NCBI GenBank assembly: GCA_033764055.1
Contig: JANRJI010000110.1
Span: 11,108 to 75,107 of the forward strand
Length of the DNA stretch: 64,000 nucleotides
DNA from: Ga0077555 sp033764055
Lineage (GTDB): Bacteria > Pseudomonadota > Alphaproteobacteria > Rhizobiales > Hyphomicrobiaceae
Direction: 5' to 3'
Part shown: positions 44,196 through 54,700 of the stretch, piece after piece
Position numbering within the stretch: position 1 is the first letter of the stretch
How the letters are laid out: the number at the start of each line of letters is the position of its first letter
Position numbers and translations under genes: made by a program
The notes under the pieces: model-generated
Told to the model about the DNA's origin: nothing
What the model saw: the letters and a program-made list of their open reading frames with translations, nothing else
Databases searched by the model: none

Positions 44196-44662
44196 ACCGG
44201 CGCCGGCTCTGCGGCCGCGCCCGTCCGAGGCTGAGCCTCGCGCGCGTCGACGGCCCTCAGAATCGCCTCGAATGCGAGCAGCACCGAGGCATGCCGCCCC
44301 TTGACCTCGCGAACCGGCTCGAGCACGCTGAGGTCCGCCCAGCGGCCGCCCGGTGGCGGCCCATTCTCCTTGAGCATGCGGCGCATCTCGCCGGCCACGC
44401 GGCGGATCTCATCGATGCATGTCCCGACGATGTTTCTGGCTACGATCGAGGCGGCGGCCTGACCGAGGAGACAGGCCTTGACCGTCTGGCCGTAGTCGGT
44501 GACCTGATCACCGTCGAGCTTCAGCTCCACCGCGATCGTCGAGCCGCAGAGCTTCGAATGCGCAGACGCGGTCGCATCGGGATGATCCAGATGCCGGGCC
44601 GCCGGTATCGCCGCCGCCAGCTCGATGATGCGGTCGTTGTAGAGGGCGCTGAGCTCGCTCAT
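44192..44662 (-). CDS. NifU/IscU-like iron-sulfur scaffold-domain protein
   Basis: 156 residues of the IscU/SufU/NifU N-terminal fold: MSELSALYNDRIIELAA, HSKLCGSTIAVELKLDGD and TVKACLLGQAAASIVA. Two of the three scaffold cysteines are present, in KLCGS and KACLL; the third, expected near the ARHAS segment, is replaced. So cluster assembly on this protein alone may be impaired or altered. The ATG at 44662 begins at the domain; the frame is open 13 codons more. It overlaps yidD downstream and is divergent from folE. Confidence 0.82.
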   Translation of the reverse strand: MSELSALYNDRIIELAAAIPAARHLDHPDATASAHSKLCGSTIAVELKLDGDQVTDYGQTVKACLLGQAAASIVARNIVGTCIDEIRRVAGEMRRMLKENGPPPGGRWADLSVLEPVREVKGRHASVLLAFEAILRAVDAREAQPRTGAAAEPAPV

Positions 44663-45027
44663 CTCGGTGGTGTCTCCTGCGCGGGCGGGCCGCCCGTCCA
44701 TGCCGGCCTCTTAGCCGTCGTGGCGAAAATGCTCGCCGATAACCTTCCCAACGAGCGTCCGACGCACCATAGTAGGCGCCGTCCGCGGTCACGTCACTGG
44801 CCGACGCGTTGATCCGGAGGCGAGCGCCGCTCGTTCTTCACGTGATATCGCGCCACAGACTTGCGATTGCAAGGCGCCGATCGGACATGTCCGGGAGTGG
44901 GTGCCGTCCCCGGCGTCGCCCCGGACACCGGCGGCCGCACGGTTCGGCAAAGGAAGCCGCCTCCGGAGTGCCGGACGGCCGGCAACGGTCGGTCGGCGCA
45001 ATGTCGAGGCCGCCAACAAGGGGCAGG
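44663..45027. other. Divergent intergenic region, NifU-like gene and folE
   Basis: About 365 bases with promoters expected in both directions. The folE frame stays open upstream to 44809, but that stretch is arginine-rich and unlike any GTP cyclohydrolase, so I leave it untranslated. No clear -35/-10 pair, riboswitch or hairpin was found. No known tetrahydrofolate riboswitch motif is visible. Confidence 0.45.
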
Positions 45028-45660
45028 ATGATGGACCAGCGCGTGGACAAGTGGGCCGCGGAGCGCAAGCAGCCTAAGTCGGATCGTCCGACGCGCGCCG
45101 AGGCCGAGGCCGCAGTGAAGACGCTCATCGCCTGGGCAGGCGACGATCCCGAGCGGGAGGGCCTGCTCGATACGCCGCGTCGCGTGGCGGCTGCATTCGA
45201 GACGTGGTTCCGCGGCTATCGGCTGGACCCGGAGGAGGTGCTCAAGCGGACCTTCGAGGACGTCGGCGGCTATGACGACATGGTTATGGTGCGCGATGTG
45301 CGGCTCGAGAGCCATTGCGAGCATCACATCGCTCCATTCGTCGGCGTCGCCCACATCGCCTATCTGCCGCGCGATCGCGTGGTCGGCCTGTCGAAGCTCG
45401 CCCGGGTCGTCGAGATCTACGCCAAGCGGCTGCAGACGCAGGAGGCATTGACCGCCCAGGTGGCGACGGCCATCGAGTGCCATCTCAATCCGCGTGGCGT
45501 CGCCGTGCTGATCGAGGCCGAGCACATGTGCATGTCGACGCGGGGCGTGAACCAGCAGGGCGTATCGACCGTGACGACGCGGTTCTCCGGTGCCTTCGAT
45601 ACCGAGCCCGGCTACCGCGACCGCTTCCTCGGCCTCGTGCACGCACCGCGCCGTCCATGA
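45028..45660 (+). CDS. folE: GTP cyclohydrolase I
   Basis: 210 residues. Opens GTP to dihydroneopterin triphosphate, the first step of folate and pterin synthesis. Zinc ligands C97, H100 and C168 lie in SHCEHHIAPF and MCMSTRGV; DTPRRVAAAFE near 48 and RLQTQEALT are conserved. It is a zinc-type FolE1 decamer subunit. The tandem ATG at 45028/45031 follows AAGGGGCAGG. It is 16 bases upstream of hisI, a Rhizobiales arrangement. Confidence 0.95.
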   Translation: MMDQRVDKWAAERKQPKSDRPTRAEAEAAVKTLIAWAGDDPEREGLLDTPRRVAAAFETWFRGYRLDPEEVLKRTFEDVGGYDDMVMVRDVRLESHCEHHIAPFVGVAHIAYLPRDRVVGLSKLARVVEIYAKRLQTQEALTAQVATAIECHLNPRGVAVLIEAEHMCMSTRGVNQQGVSTVTTRFSGAFDTEPGYRDRFLGLVHAPRRP

Positions 45661-45676
45661 TCGTGATGCGCCCGCG

Positions 45677-46150
45677 ATGACCGACAGCAAGGCTGTATTC
45701 CCCACACCGGGCAGCACCACGGAACTGGAGAGCGGTGCGTCGCTGACGCCCCGATTCGGGTCGGACGGCGTCGTGGCGGCCGTTGCCACCGACGCCGAAT
45801 CCGGTGAGGTGCTGATGCTCGCCTGGATGAACCCCGAGGCGCTCGCGCTGACCATCCGCACCGCCGAGGCGCACTTCTACAGCCGGTCGCGCAAGCGGCT
45901 GTGGAAGAAGGGCGAGGAGAGCGGCAACGTGCTCGAGGTGGTCGAGTTGCGTACCGACTGCGACCAGGACGCCGTCTGGATGCGGGTGCGCATGAAGGGC
46001 CTCGGGGCGGCCTGCCACACCGGTCACCGCACCTGCTTCTACCGGCGCATTCCGCTCGGCCCGGAGGCGGCCGCTGCGGCCACGGCTCTGCAGCACGCGG
46101 GCACGCCGATCGCATTCGACCCGGCGAAGGTCTACGGCGACAAAGGCTGA
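45677..46150 (+). CDS. hisI: Phosphoribosyl-AMP cyclohydrolase
   Basis: 157 residues. Opens the adenine ring of phosphoribosyl-AMP in histidine synthesis. The metal-binding LRTDCDQDAVWMRV and GAACHTGHRTCFYRR give the zinc cysteines and the aspartates of the magnesium site; LMLAWMNPEAL starts the domain. The HisE domain is absent. I chose the ATG at 45677; the frame is open 29 codons upstream, overlapping folE. Confidence 0.95.
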   Translation: MTDSKAVFPTPGSTTELESGASLTPRFGSDGVVAAVATDAESGEVLMLAWMNPEALALTIRTAEAHFYSRSRKRLWKKGEESGNVLEVVELRTDCDQDAVWMRVRMKGLGAACHTGHRTCFYRRIPLGPEAAAAATALQHAGTPIAFDPAKVYGDKG

Positions 46151-46189
46151 CCGGTGTCGTGCTGGCGGCGCACCGAGGAGTCGATCGAG

Positions 46190-46654
46190 ATGCAACCCGA
46201 GGCAATCCAAATGCGCAAAGCCTCGGCGGCGGACTTGCCGGCGATCGTGGCCATTCTTGCCGACGACGCGCTGGGCCAGACGCGCGAGGACCCTCGCCTT
46301 CCCCTCGCCCCCGACTACGTCGCGGCCTTCGAGGCCATAGACCGTGACCCGAACCAGCTGCTGGCGGTGGCGGTCGATGATGGCCGAATCGTCGGCACCC
46401 TGCAGCTGACGTTCATTCCGGGTATTGCCCGCAAAGGCACGTGGCGCGGGCAGATCGAGGCCGTCCGGATCGCCCGCAGCCATCGCAGCTCCGGTCTCGG
46501 CCAGCGCATGTTCGAATGGGCGGTCGCCGAGTGCCGGAAGCGCGGCTGTCGCCTTGTGCAGCTGACGACCGACAAGACACGCGTGGACGCACATCGCTTC
46601 TATGATCGCCTCGGCTTCGAGGCGACCCACGAAGGCTACAAGCTGGTGCTGTGA
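46190..46654 (+). CDS. GNAT-family N-acetyltransferase
   Basis: 154 residues with the GNAT acetyl-CoA fold: QIEAVRIARSHRSSGLGQRM gives the pyrophosphate-binding R/Q-x-x-G-x-G/A loop, and DKTRVDAHRFYDRLGFEATH the C-terminal motif B. It transfers acetyl from acetyl-CoA to an unknown amine. The ATG at 46190 has GAGGAG upstream; a GTG at 46154 and an ATG at 46211 are alternatives. It follows hisI by 39 bases and may be cotranscribed. Confidence 0.86.
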   Translation: MQPEAIQMRKASAADLPAIVAILADDALGQTREDPRLPLAPDYVAAFEAIDRDPNQLLAVAVDDGRIVGTLQLTFIPGIARKGTWRGQIEAVRIARSHRSSGLGQRMFEWAVAECRKRGCRLVQLTTDKTRVDAHRFYDRLGFEATHEGYKLVL

Positions 46655-46700
46655 GGTGGCGTCGCCGCCGATCGGGGAGCTCAGTGTTGACTGGCCGCGT

Positions 46701-47768
46701 CTATGCCGCGGTCTCGGTCCGCAGCTGCTTCAGAAGACCCTGCATCGTCGACCGCTCCTCCGGCGTTGTGCACGGGATCGAGAACTCGATGTCCGAGACG
46801 ATGCCGCCATAGCGCTGGACCAGCTTCCGACCGATCTCGTCGTAGGTGCCGACGGTCGCGTACATGTCGAGAACCTCGTCCGAGATGCGGTCCGGCATCT
46901 CCTCCCACCGCTGCGCCTTGGAGAGCACCGCGAGCTCGTCGGCGAGGCCGCCGAGCCCATGCAGGTCGAACGTCGCCCGATAGGCTGGCGTCGAGCAGTA
47001 GAAGGCAACGCGCGCCCGCACGTCCTTCACCCGCTTCTCAAGCGTCGCCCTGTCTGGCGCCGTGCAGACGAGCGGCTTCATGGCGATGGCAACGGCCTTT
47101 GCGTCACGCCCGCTCCGCCGCGCGCCCTCGGCGGCAGCGGGCAGCATCACCTCGCGGATGTAGCGCGGCGTGCACACGGGATGGACGCGGATGCCGTCCG
47201 CCACCTCGCCGGCGATGCGGCACATCACTGGGTTCACCGCCGCGATGTGGATCGGGATGTCGGGATGCGCGATCGGGCCTGGATCGAACAGCGGCACCAT
47301 CAGGCTGAGCTTGTAGTGTGTGCCTTGGTAGTCGAGCGGCTTCTGCTCCTGCCAGCACCGCCATACTGCGCGCACGGCCTGGACATAGTCGCGCATCCAC
47401 GGGCCGACGGGATGAAACTCCAGCCCGAAGCGCCGGACGATGTGCCCGCGCACCTGGCTGCCGAGCCCGAGCACGAAGCGGCCCCGCGACAGCTTCGCGA
47501 GCGACCACGCCGACATCGCCGTGATCGTAGGGCTCCGCGGGAAGGCCATGGCGATGTTGGTCGACAGACTGATCCGGCTGGTCGTCGAAGCTGCGAGCGC
47601 CATGATCTGATAGGGATCGTCCTTGGTCTCCTCGACGCAGAGCCCGTCGAAGCCGACCTCCTCGACGAGGCGCGCGTCATGGGCGACCCGCGCGATATCG
47701 AGGGGCATGTCCGAGGCCCTGAGCCCCGGATCGAGCTTGCCGAGGGGAAGCAGAGTTTCGACGCGCAT
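46701..47768 (-). CDS. LLM-class (luciferase-like) flavin oxidoreductase, TIGR03617-like
   Basis: 355 residues of the bacterial-luciferase TIM-barrel fold; MRVETLLPLGKLDPGL, EEVGFDGLCVEETKDDPYQI and STNIAMAFPRSP are the family blocks. It uses F420 or FMN to oxidise or reduce an unknown substrate. The resemblance is to a subgroup annotated as F420-dependent in actinobacteria; whether this organism makes F420 cannot be seen. The ATG at 47768 begins MRVETLLP; 13 codons upstream are in frame. It is followed upstream, with a 41-base gap, by the GMC oxidoreductase on the same strand. Confidence 0.85.
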   Translation of the reverse strand: MRVETLLPLGKLDPGLRASDMPLDIARVAHDARLVEEVGFDGLCVEETKDDPYQIMALAASTTSRISLSTNIAMAFPRSPTITAMSAWSLAKLSRGRFVLGLGSQVRGHIVRRFGLEFHPVGPWMRDYVQAVRAVWRCWQEQKPLDYQGTHYKLSLMVPLFDPGPIAHPDIPIHIAAVNPVMCRIAGEVADGIRVHPVCTPRYIREVMLPAAAEGARRSGRDAKAVAIAMKPLVCTAPDRATLEKRVKDVRARVAFYCSTPAYRATFDLHGLGGLADELAVLSKAQRWEEMPDRISDEVLDMYATVGTYDEIGRKLVQRYGGIVSDIEFSIPCTTPEERSTMQGLLKQLRTETAA

Positions 47769-47809
47769 GGAGGCCTCTTGGAGATGTCTGGTGCAGGTGT
47801 CGACCAAGC

Positions 47810-49441
47810 CTACGCGGCCGCGGCCGTGTCCGCATCCTCGAGGATCAGGGCGGCGGCCTTCTCGCCGATCATGATCGAGGGCGCGTTGGTGTTGCCGGCC
47901 ACGACGGCCGGCATGATCGAAGCGTCGGCCACGCGCAGGCCGCCGATGCCGTGCACGCGGAGGCGCGGATCGACCACCGTGTTGCTGCCCGTTCCCATGG
48001 CGCAGCTCGACGTCGGATGGTGGTTGGTGACGCCCGTCTCGCGCACGAACCGCTCGAGATCGGCATCACTCGCCGATGCCGCGCCGGGCACCACCTCCTC
48101 CATGGCATAGGGGCGCATCGCCGGCTGGGCCACGATCTCACGCGCCAGCTTCACGCCGGCCACCATGGCGCGCATGTCGTAGTCGGAGGCGAGAAAGCCG
48201 AATGTGATCTCGGGCTGCGCCAGTGGATCAGGGCTTGCGAGCCTCACCGTGCCCCGGCCGTCGGGCGCCAGGTGAACCGGCCCCAGCGTGAATCCGGAGA
48301 AGGGATGCGGAATGACGCGATCTTTGGAACGCTCCATCGTGCTCCATTCCAGCAGGTTGATCTGGAGGTCCGGCCGATCGAGCCGCGGGTCGGAGCGCGC
48401 GAAGACGCCGGCCCGGATGCCATTGATGGCCATCGGCCCATCGCGGAACAGGCCGTAGCGCACGCCCGCCATGATCTTGCGCGGCCAGCTGCTCTCGAGA
48501 TCGTTCATCGTGATGGGCTTTGCGCAGCGCCACATCAGGTAGATGCCGAAGTGATCGTGCAGGTTCGAGCCCACCGCCGGCATGTCGCGTACCACGTCGA
48601 TGCCCATCTTGCGCAGGTGCTCGGCCGGCCCGAGCCCCGAGAGCTGCAGCAGCTGCGGCGATCCGTAGGCGCCGCCGCTGACGATGACCTCGCGCGCCGC
48701 CCGTGCAGTCTCGCGACCGCGGGCCGATTGATAGGTCACACCGACGGCGCGATGACCTTCGATGACGATGCGGGTCGCCTGGCAGCCGGAGCGGACAACG
48801 AGGTTGGCGCGGCCCCGGGTGGGATGCAGGTAGGCCCTGGCGCTGCTCCATCGCCGGCTGCGCCCGGTGGTCGTCTGGTAGTAGCCGACACCCTCCTGGC
48901 GAGGGCCGTTGAAGTCGTCGGTGCGCGGAATGCCGAGACCTTCTGCGGCCGCGATCATGGCATCGGCTAGCTCCGATTTCGAGACGTGGTCGGAGACGTT
49001 GAGCGGACCGCCGGTGCCGTGCAGCGCGCTCGCGCCGCGGGCCTGATTCTGCGCCTTCTTGAAGTAGGGCAGCACGCTGTCCCAGTCCCAGCCGACGCAT
49101 CCCCGCTGGCGCCAGTCGTCGTAGTCCTGCGGATGGCCGCGCATGTAGACCATGCCGTTGATCGATGAGGTGCCGCCGAGCGTCTTGCCGCGCGGCACGT
49201 AGATGCTGCGGTTGTTGAGCTGTGGCTGCGGCGCGCTTTCGAACTTCCAGTTTACGCGAGGGTCGACGTAGGTCTTGGCGAAGCCGAGCGGAATGTGGAT
49301 CCACGGATTGGTGTCGGGCGGCCCGGCCTCCAGCAGCAGCACGCGGTGGCGGCCGCTCTCCGACAGCCGTGCGGCAACGGCTGCGCCCGCCGAGCCGGCT
49401 CCCGTCACGATGAAATCGAAGGTCTCCTCGCCGCCGGTCAT
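47810..49441 (-). CDS. GMC-family FAD oxidoreductase (choline/alcohol dehydrogenase-like)
   Basis: 543 residues. FIVTGAGSAGAAVAARL is the ADP-binding motif (10-26), GKTLGGTSSINGMVYMRG is GMC signature 1, and NHHPTSSCAMG near the C terminus supplies the catalytic histidine, with NTNAPSIMIGEKAA carrying the partner Asn. It oxidises an alcohol (choline, polyethylene glycol or similar) to the aldehyde, giving electrons to a quinone or other acceptor. There is no signal peptide. The substrate is unknown. Adjacent LLM and IlvD-type genes suggest a catabolic cluster. Confidence 0.92.
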   Translation of the reverse strand: MTGGEETFDFIVTGAGSAGAAVAARLSESGRHRVLLLEAGPPDTNPWIHIPLGFAKTYVDPRVNWKFESAPQPQLNNRSIYVPRGKTLGGTSSINGMVYMRGHPQDYDDWRQRGCVGWDWDSVLPYFKKAQNQARGASALHGTGGPLNVSDHVSKSELADAMIAAAEGLGIPRTDDFNGPRQEGVGYYQTTTGRSRRWSSARAYLHPTRGRANLVVRSGCQATRIVIEGHRAVGVTYQSARGRETARAAREVIVSGGAYGSPQLLQLSGLGPAEHLRKMGIDVVRDMPAVGSNLHDHFGIYLMWRCAKPITMNDLESSWPRKIMAGVRYGLFRDGPMAINGIRAGVFARSDPRLDRPDLQINLLEWSTMERSKDRVIPHPFSGFTLGPVHLAPDGRGTVRLASPDPLAQPEITFGFLASDYDMRAMVAGVKLAREIVAQPAMRPYAMEEVVPGAASASDADLERFVRETGVTNHHPTSSCAMGTGSNTVVDPRLRVHGIGGLRVADASIMPAVVAGNTNAPSIMIGEKAAALILEDADTAAAA

Positions 49442-49631
49442 ATATGGTCTCCCCAGCTCCTGCCGGGCCACTGCAGGCCCGCTCGTTGCAAGGGTAGACA
49501 CCAGCGGTGACGGGTCGCAATGGGTGTCGGTGGCGGCACCGGGCGAGCGTGCCGGTGCCGACGAGGGAGCTGGCCGTGGCCGGGCACATCGCAGTCCCCT
49601 GCGCCCGGCCCGGCCCCGCCTGGCCTCGTTG

Positions 49632-51500
49632 TCAGAACGCCTTGTTCCCTTCGGGCCGGTGCTTGTTCCTCGGCACGAAGCTCGAGCGCTCGGCCTTCCG
49701 CGCCTCGCGCACCCAGACCTCGCGGTTCGGATGCAGGCCGCCGCCGCGGGTTGCCGGTACGGCCATGTGCCGCGCGCGCTGGAGAAGGCGCGTGTCGGCC
49801 ACACCGCAGTTGGGATGGATGCCGCCGTTGTCGGCGACCACCTTCTGCCACGCTGCCTTGCGCTTCGCCAGCGTTGCCGGATCCTGGAGTGCGGTGCAGT
49901 TGAGCTCGTTCGTGTTCAGATCGATGACGATCTCCTCGCCGTCCTCGACGAAGGCGATCGGACCGCCGAGTGCAGCCTCCGGCCCGACGTGTCCGATGAC
50001 GAGGCCGACCGATCCCCCCGAGAAGCGGCCGTCCGTCATCAGGCCGAGAACGATGCCGCGCTCGCGACACAGCGTAGTGATGCGCGAGGTCGGATCGAGG
50101 AACTCGGGCATGCCCGGCGCACCGGACGGCCCTTCGTAGCGCACGATGATCATGTCGTTGTTCTGGAAGCGGTCAGGCGCAGTGTCGAGCATTTCGAGCA
50201 GCGCGCGCTCGCTTTCGAACACTTTGGCCTTGCCGCGGAATGTGTTGTTCTCAAGCCCGCCTTCGACGCCGGCGAGCTTGAGGATCGCCGAGAACTCGGG
50301 CGAGAGATTGCCGCCGAGCACGCGCAGCCCGCCCGTCGCCTTGTACGGCTTTGCGACCGGGTAGATGACCGTGCCGTCGGCCGGCTTGGCGCCGAGCCGC
50401 TGCACTTGGCTCGCCAACGTCTCGCCGGTGCAGGTCAAGACATCGCCGTTGAGGAGGCCGGCCTCGAGCAGCTCGCGCACGATCACCTGAACACCGCCGA
50501 CGCGGTCGATGTCGATCATCGAGTACTTGCCGTAGGGTCGGGCGTCGGTCAGCACGGGCACGAGCTTCGTCGAGAGTGTATTGAACTCCTCCGGCGTCAT
50601 GATCTCCTTCCAGAAATCGGCGTAGCCGGCCGCACGCGCGATCTCGGGAGCGTGCAGGACCACGTTGGTCGAGCCGCCGATGGCCATGGCGACGATGACG
50701 GCGTTGCGCAGCGAGTCGCGCACGACGATGTCGCGGGGCTTCAGGTCCTTCTCCATCATGCGGGCGAGATGCTCGACCAGCTCGGCCGGGAACTCCTTCA
50801 GGCGGCGCGGATCGTCGGACGCGGGCGCCACCATGTGCAGGGGCTGCATGCCGACGACACCGATGAATGTCTGCATCGTATTGTAGGTGAACATGCCGCC
50901 GCAGCTGCCGATGCCGGGGCAGGCATGGCAGGCGATGTGATGGCGGTAGGCGGCGTCGGGGTGACCAGCCACCTGATAGGCGCTGACGATGTCGAGAGCC
51001 TCGCCGGTCTTCGGATCGTGGCCGGGGTGGATGGGTCCGTCCGACATGATGATCGCCGGCTGGTTGTGCTCCAGCAGCGCCGCCAGCGTGCCGACCGGCG
51101 GCTTGTCGCAGGCGACGACCGCGATGGTGCCGGCGAGGCCCGTAGCCTCGAGGTGCTCGCAGAGCGCGTCGTTCGTCACCTCGCGGCCGATCAGCGAGTA
51201 GCGCATCTCGCGCGTGCCGTTGCGGATGCCGTCGGAGGTGGCGATCGTGTACTCGGGCTGGACGAGGCGCAGCTTGAGCTGGCCCGGCCCTTTGCCGATG
51301 CGGGCCTTGAGCTTCTCGTGGATGGCGTCGACCTTGGACAGGACGCCGATGTAGCACTGGCTGTCGCCTTTCGTGCCGACCACGCCCACCGACGGCTCGT
51401 GGATGAGGTCGGGGTCGGTGCCGAGCTCCTTCGCGAGCCCGATGGTCTGGCTCGACCGGCCAGGGTGGCGGTCGATGAGCACGATTTTCGATGTCGTCAC
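49632..51500 (-). CDS. IlvD/Edd-family dehydratase
   Basis: 622 residues of the dihydroxy-acid/6-phosphogluconate dehydratase family, containing an iron-sulfur cluster. VVACDKPPVGTLAAL and CPGIGSCGGMFTYNTM hold the cluster cysteines; SDGRFSGG-type MTDGRFSGGSVGLVIGH is also present. The GTG start at 51500 (MTTSKIVLIDRHPG) has GGAAGGA upstream. A C-terminal extension of about 50 basic residues (RGGGLHPNREVWVREARKAE) is longer than IlvD. In this catabolic surrounding a sugar-acid dehydratase is as likely as branched-chain amino acid synthesis, so I give no symbol. Confidence 0.88.
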   Translation of the reverse strand: MTTSKIVLIDRHPGRSSQTIGLAKELGTDPDLIHEPSVGVVGTKGDSQCYIGVLSKVDAIHEKLKARIGKGPGQLKLRLVQPEYTIATSDGIRNGTREMRYSLIGREVTNDALCEHLEATGLAGTIAVVACDKPPVGTLAALLEHNQPAIIMSDGPIHPGHDPKTGEALDIVSAYQVAGHPDAAYRHHIACHACPGIGSCGGMFTYNTMQTFIGVVGMQPLHMVAPASDDPRRLKEFPAELVEHLARMMEKDLKPRDIVVRDSLRNAVIVAMAIGGSTNVVLHAPEIARAAGYADFWKEIMTPEEFNTLSTKLVPVLTDARPYGKYSMIDIDRVGGVQVIVRELLEAGLLNGDVLTCTGETLASQVQRLGAKPADGTVIYPVAKPYKATGGLRVLGGNLSPEFSAILKLAGVEGGLENNTFRGKAKVFESERALLEMLDTAPDRFQNNDMIIVRYEGPSGAPGMPEFLDPTSRITTLCRERGIVLGLMTDGRFSGGSVGLVIGHVGPEAALGGPIAFVEDGEEIVIDLNTNELNCTALQDPATLAKRKAAWQKVVADNGGIHPNCGVADTRLLQRARHMAVPATRGGGLHPNREVWVREARKAERSSFVPRNKHRPEGNKAF

Positions 51501-51711
51501 GGCGTTGTCCTTCCCACGGCACAATGTGTCCGGCCGGGGCGTCGGGGTGTCACGGCCGAACTGGCGCTCGGACGGCCTTATTGCCGGGAACGATCTCCGG
51601 TGACAAGGGCGAGGGTCGCGCGAGCGCCTCCGCTCTCCGGTCCACGTCAAGCGTGACCGGGCTCATCCGGCCCGATCGACAGGGCAGCGGCCCGGAGACA
51701 TCACTCGCCTC

Positions 51712-54700
51712 TCAATGCCTCATCCGCGCATCGAGCAGGCGCTCTAGGCTGATGGCGATCTCGTCGAGGAGCCGGTCGGCGTCGGCCTCGGTGGTGCGGT
51801 GGTTGACGATTGCGCAGCGGATCACGGGGCGACCGGCGAGGGTTGTCAGCGACGGCGCGGCGACGCCACGCTCGTGCAGGTCCATGATGATCTCGGGGAT
51901 CAGCACATCGCCGCCGCCCGTGGCGAGGCCGATGCAGACGATGTTGAGCGCGACGGGCGCAGCGAGAACGAGGCCCGGCGTGCTCTCCACGCGGTCGGCC
52001 AGATGCCGGGCGACCCGGCAGCAGCCTTCGATCGCCGCGCCCAGCCTATCGGCGCCGTGAACCTCGATGGTGAGCCAGGTCTTCAGGGCTCGGAACGAGC
52101 GCGACAGGTCGGGGCCGAGGTCGCACGGCCAGGTGTCGCCGGCGGCAAGCCCCTTCGGCAGGCGCGAGAGGTAGGCAGCGGGACTGGCGAAGGTGCCGCG
52201 GTGGGCCTCCCGGTCGCGGACCACGAGGCAGCCGGCGTCGTAGGGCACGTGGCCCCACTTGTGGAAGTCGAAGGCGACGGATTGGGCCTGCTCGATGCCC
52301 GCGAGGAGCGGCTTCAGGCCGGGCGCCAGCATGCCCAGCGCGCCGAAGGCCGCGTCAACGTGGAACCAGATCTGCTCGCGCCTCGCGATCTCGGCGAGGC
52401 GGGACAGGGGATCGACAGCGCCCGTGTTGACGGTGCCGGCCGTGCCGACGATCAGGAACGGCACCAGGCCGGCCGATCGGTCGGCGAGGATCGCCGTCTC
52501 CAGCCGATCGACATCGAGGGCGCCGCTGTCGTCGACCGCCAGCTTGCGGAGCTGGTCCGAGCCGATACCGGCGAGCTCCAGCGCCTGGCCAATGCAGCCG
52601 TGCACCTCGGCCGAGGTATAGGCGACGAGGTCGGCGCCGGCGCGCGCGAGGCCCGTGCGCCGCACGCCATGGCCGAGCGCGGCGTCGCGGGCGACCAGAA
52701 CGGCGAGAAAATTGGCCATCGACGTGCCGGTGACGAGAACGCCGGAAGCATTCGGTGGCATGCCGAGCATCTCGGCCGCCCAGCGGACGACCTGACGCTC
52801 GACCTCGATGCCGACATGGTCGCGACCGCCGCAGTTGGCATTGAGGCCGGCGGCGAGCATCTCGGCGATCATTCCGGCCGGTGTGCCGGCGCCGTGCACC
52901 CAGCCCATGAACATCGGATGCGTGTTGCCTGTGGCATAGGGCTTGATGGAGGTCTCGAAGTCGGCGAGCACGGCCGAAAGGTCGCGCGGTGCCACGGGCA
53001 GCGGTGCATTGAACCGCTCGCGTACCTCGGTCGGCATGGGTCGCCAGACAGGCCCATCGCGAAGGCCACACAAATGCTCGACCATGCCGTCGAGGGCTTT
53101 GTAGCCGAGCTGGCGGAAGGCGTTCCAGTCGGCGGGGTCGAGCGGCGACGACGCGACCGCTGTCCGTGGGTGCGCCTCGGCCGGCTTCGCGGCGACGTCG
53201 AGGTCGGCTGCGGCAAGCAGGGCCCACTTGCGAAACAGCGTATCGAGATCGGTTGCGATCGGCGCGAAGGCGTCCTCGATCGACGCCCCGAGGGCCATCC
53301 GCTCGTGCACCGCCGACAGCATCGGGGCGCTGGCACAGACGCGCAGGATCGCCGTCGCGCCTAGGGCGACGGGCTGGCCGACGTGACACACGCGAGCCAT
53401 TGCAGAAGCGTTCTCGACATCGCCGGTCCAGGACTGCGGCTCCCGCAACCGCTGGTGCAGCACGGTCGCGCGGGCGATGGCGTCAGGCCCTTTTGCGACG
53501 GCGATCGGCACGATGGACGGAATACCGGCGTCCTCGACCCTGACGGCATCGGCCCCGAGCGCCTTGCCGGCCCGCTCGACGACCGCCTGCTCGAAATGGC
53601 CGAGCACGATCATCCGCTCTGCCTCGTCGAAGGCGAGGTAGCGATCCAGCTCCGCGAGTGCGGCAGCCCAGCGCAGCTCGAGCCCGGGGTTGGCCGCCGT
53701 GGTCAGGCGGCCGCGGCACCAGCCATGCAACGCAGCCGGCCAATCCGCCTGTGCGCTGAAGGCCGCCAGTCCGGGGGGTGGCGGCTCACCGGCAGCGGCG
53801 AGCCGCGTGGCCAGCGCGCCCGGCAGCAGCAGCGCGCCGCTGAACGGAGGACCACCGGCGAATTTCGAGCCGGTGACCATCACCATGAAGCCGGCTTCGA
53901 GATCGCGGCGGATGTCGTCGGGCGGAGCGCGCATCTGGCAGGCATCGACGACGACGAGAACGCGACCCGGCGCGATGCCGGATAGAGCCCGCGCCGTGTC
54001 GCGGCCGAGGCCGGCAAGCCCCGATTTCGAGCAGTCGAGCACGTGGAGCAGGACATCGCGCTCTGCGAGAATGGCAGTCGCGACCATCTGAGCGGCCGCG
54101 GCATCGATCTCGGCGGCAGCAAGGGGATGGCCGTCGGGAGCGCGGATGGCGATCGCCTCGACGCGCACGTCGGCGTGCTCCAGTCCGGCGAGGGGGGTTC
54201 CCGCGGGAGTCGCGGCACCGAGGCTCGTTGTACCGAGGAAATGGCGTCCGGCGGCCGCGGCCATGACGCCGGACCCCGTCTCGGTGGGCGCGACGACGAC
54301 GTTCGTCAACGGCCTCGACATGACGGCCCGGGCCACTGCCAGGGCGATCAACTCGGCCTCGGTGCCGGAAGCGGTGAGGATCGCCGTGCTGCCGGGAGCG
54401 CCGAAGTGATCAAGGATTCGCGCACGCACGGCGTCGGCGCGCTGCTGGGCCGTCTGGCCGTCGCCGGAGCCGGTGATCAGCACATCAATGGCGGCAAGCG
54501 CGGCGTCGAGGCCGGCGGGCGAGATGGCAGAGGCGGTCGACGACGAGAACCACAGCTCTTCCGGCGCGGGCAGCAGCGGGGTGCCGTAGCGGTTGCGCCC
54601 TGTTGCCGAGTTGACGGCGATGCGCTCGTCGCCACCGAGCGCGAGGAGGGAGCGAGCGAGGGGAAGCAGCGAGGCAGCGGACGCCCCGCCGGGCGATTTC

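Noticed and set aside
49442..49631. Imperfect GC-rich inverted repeat between GMC and IlvD genes (about 49525-49565)
   Set aside because: Several mismatches in the arms; likely a by-product of high GC content.
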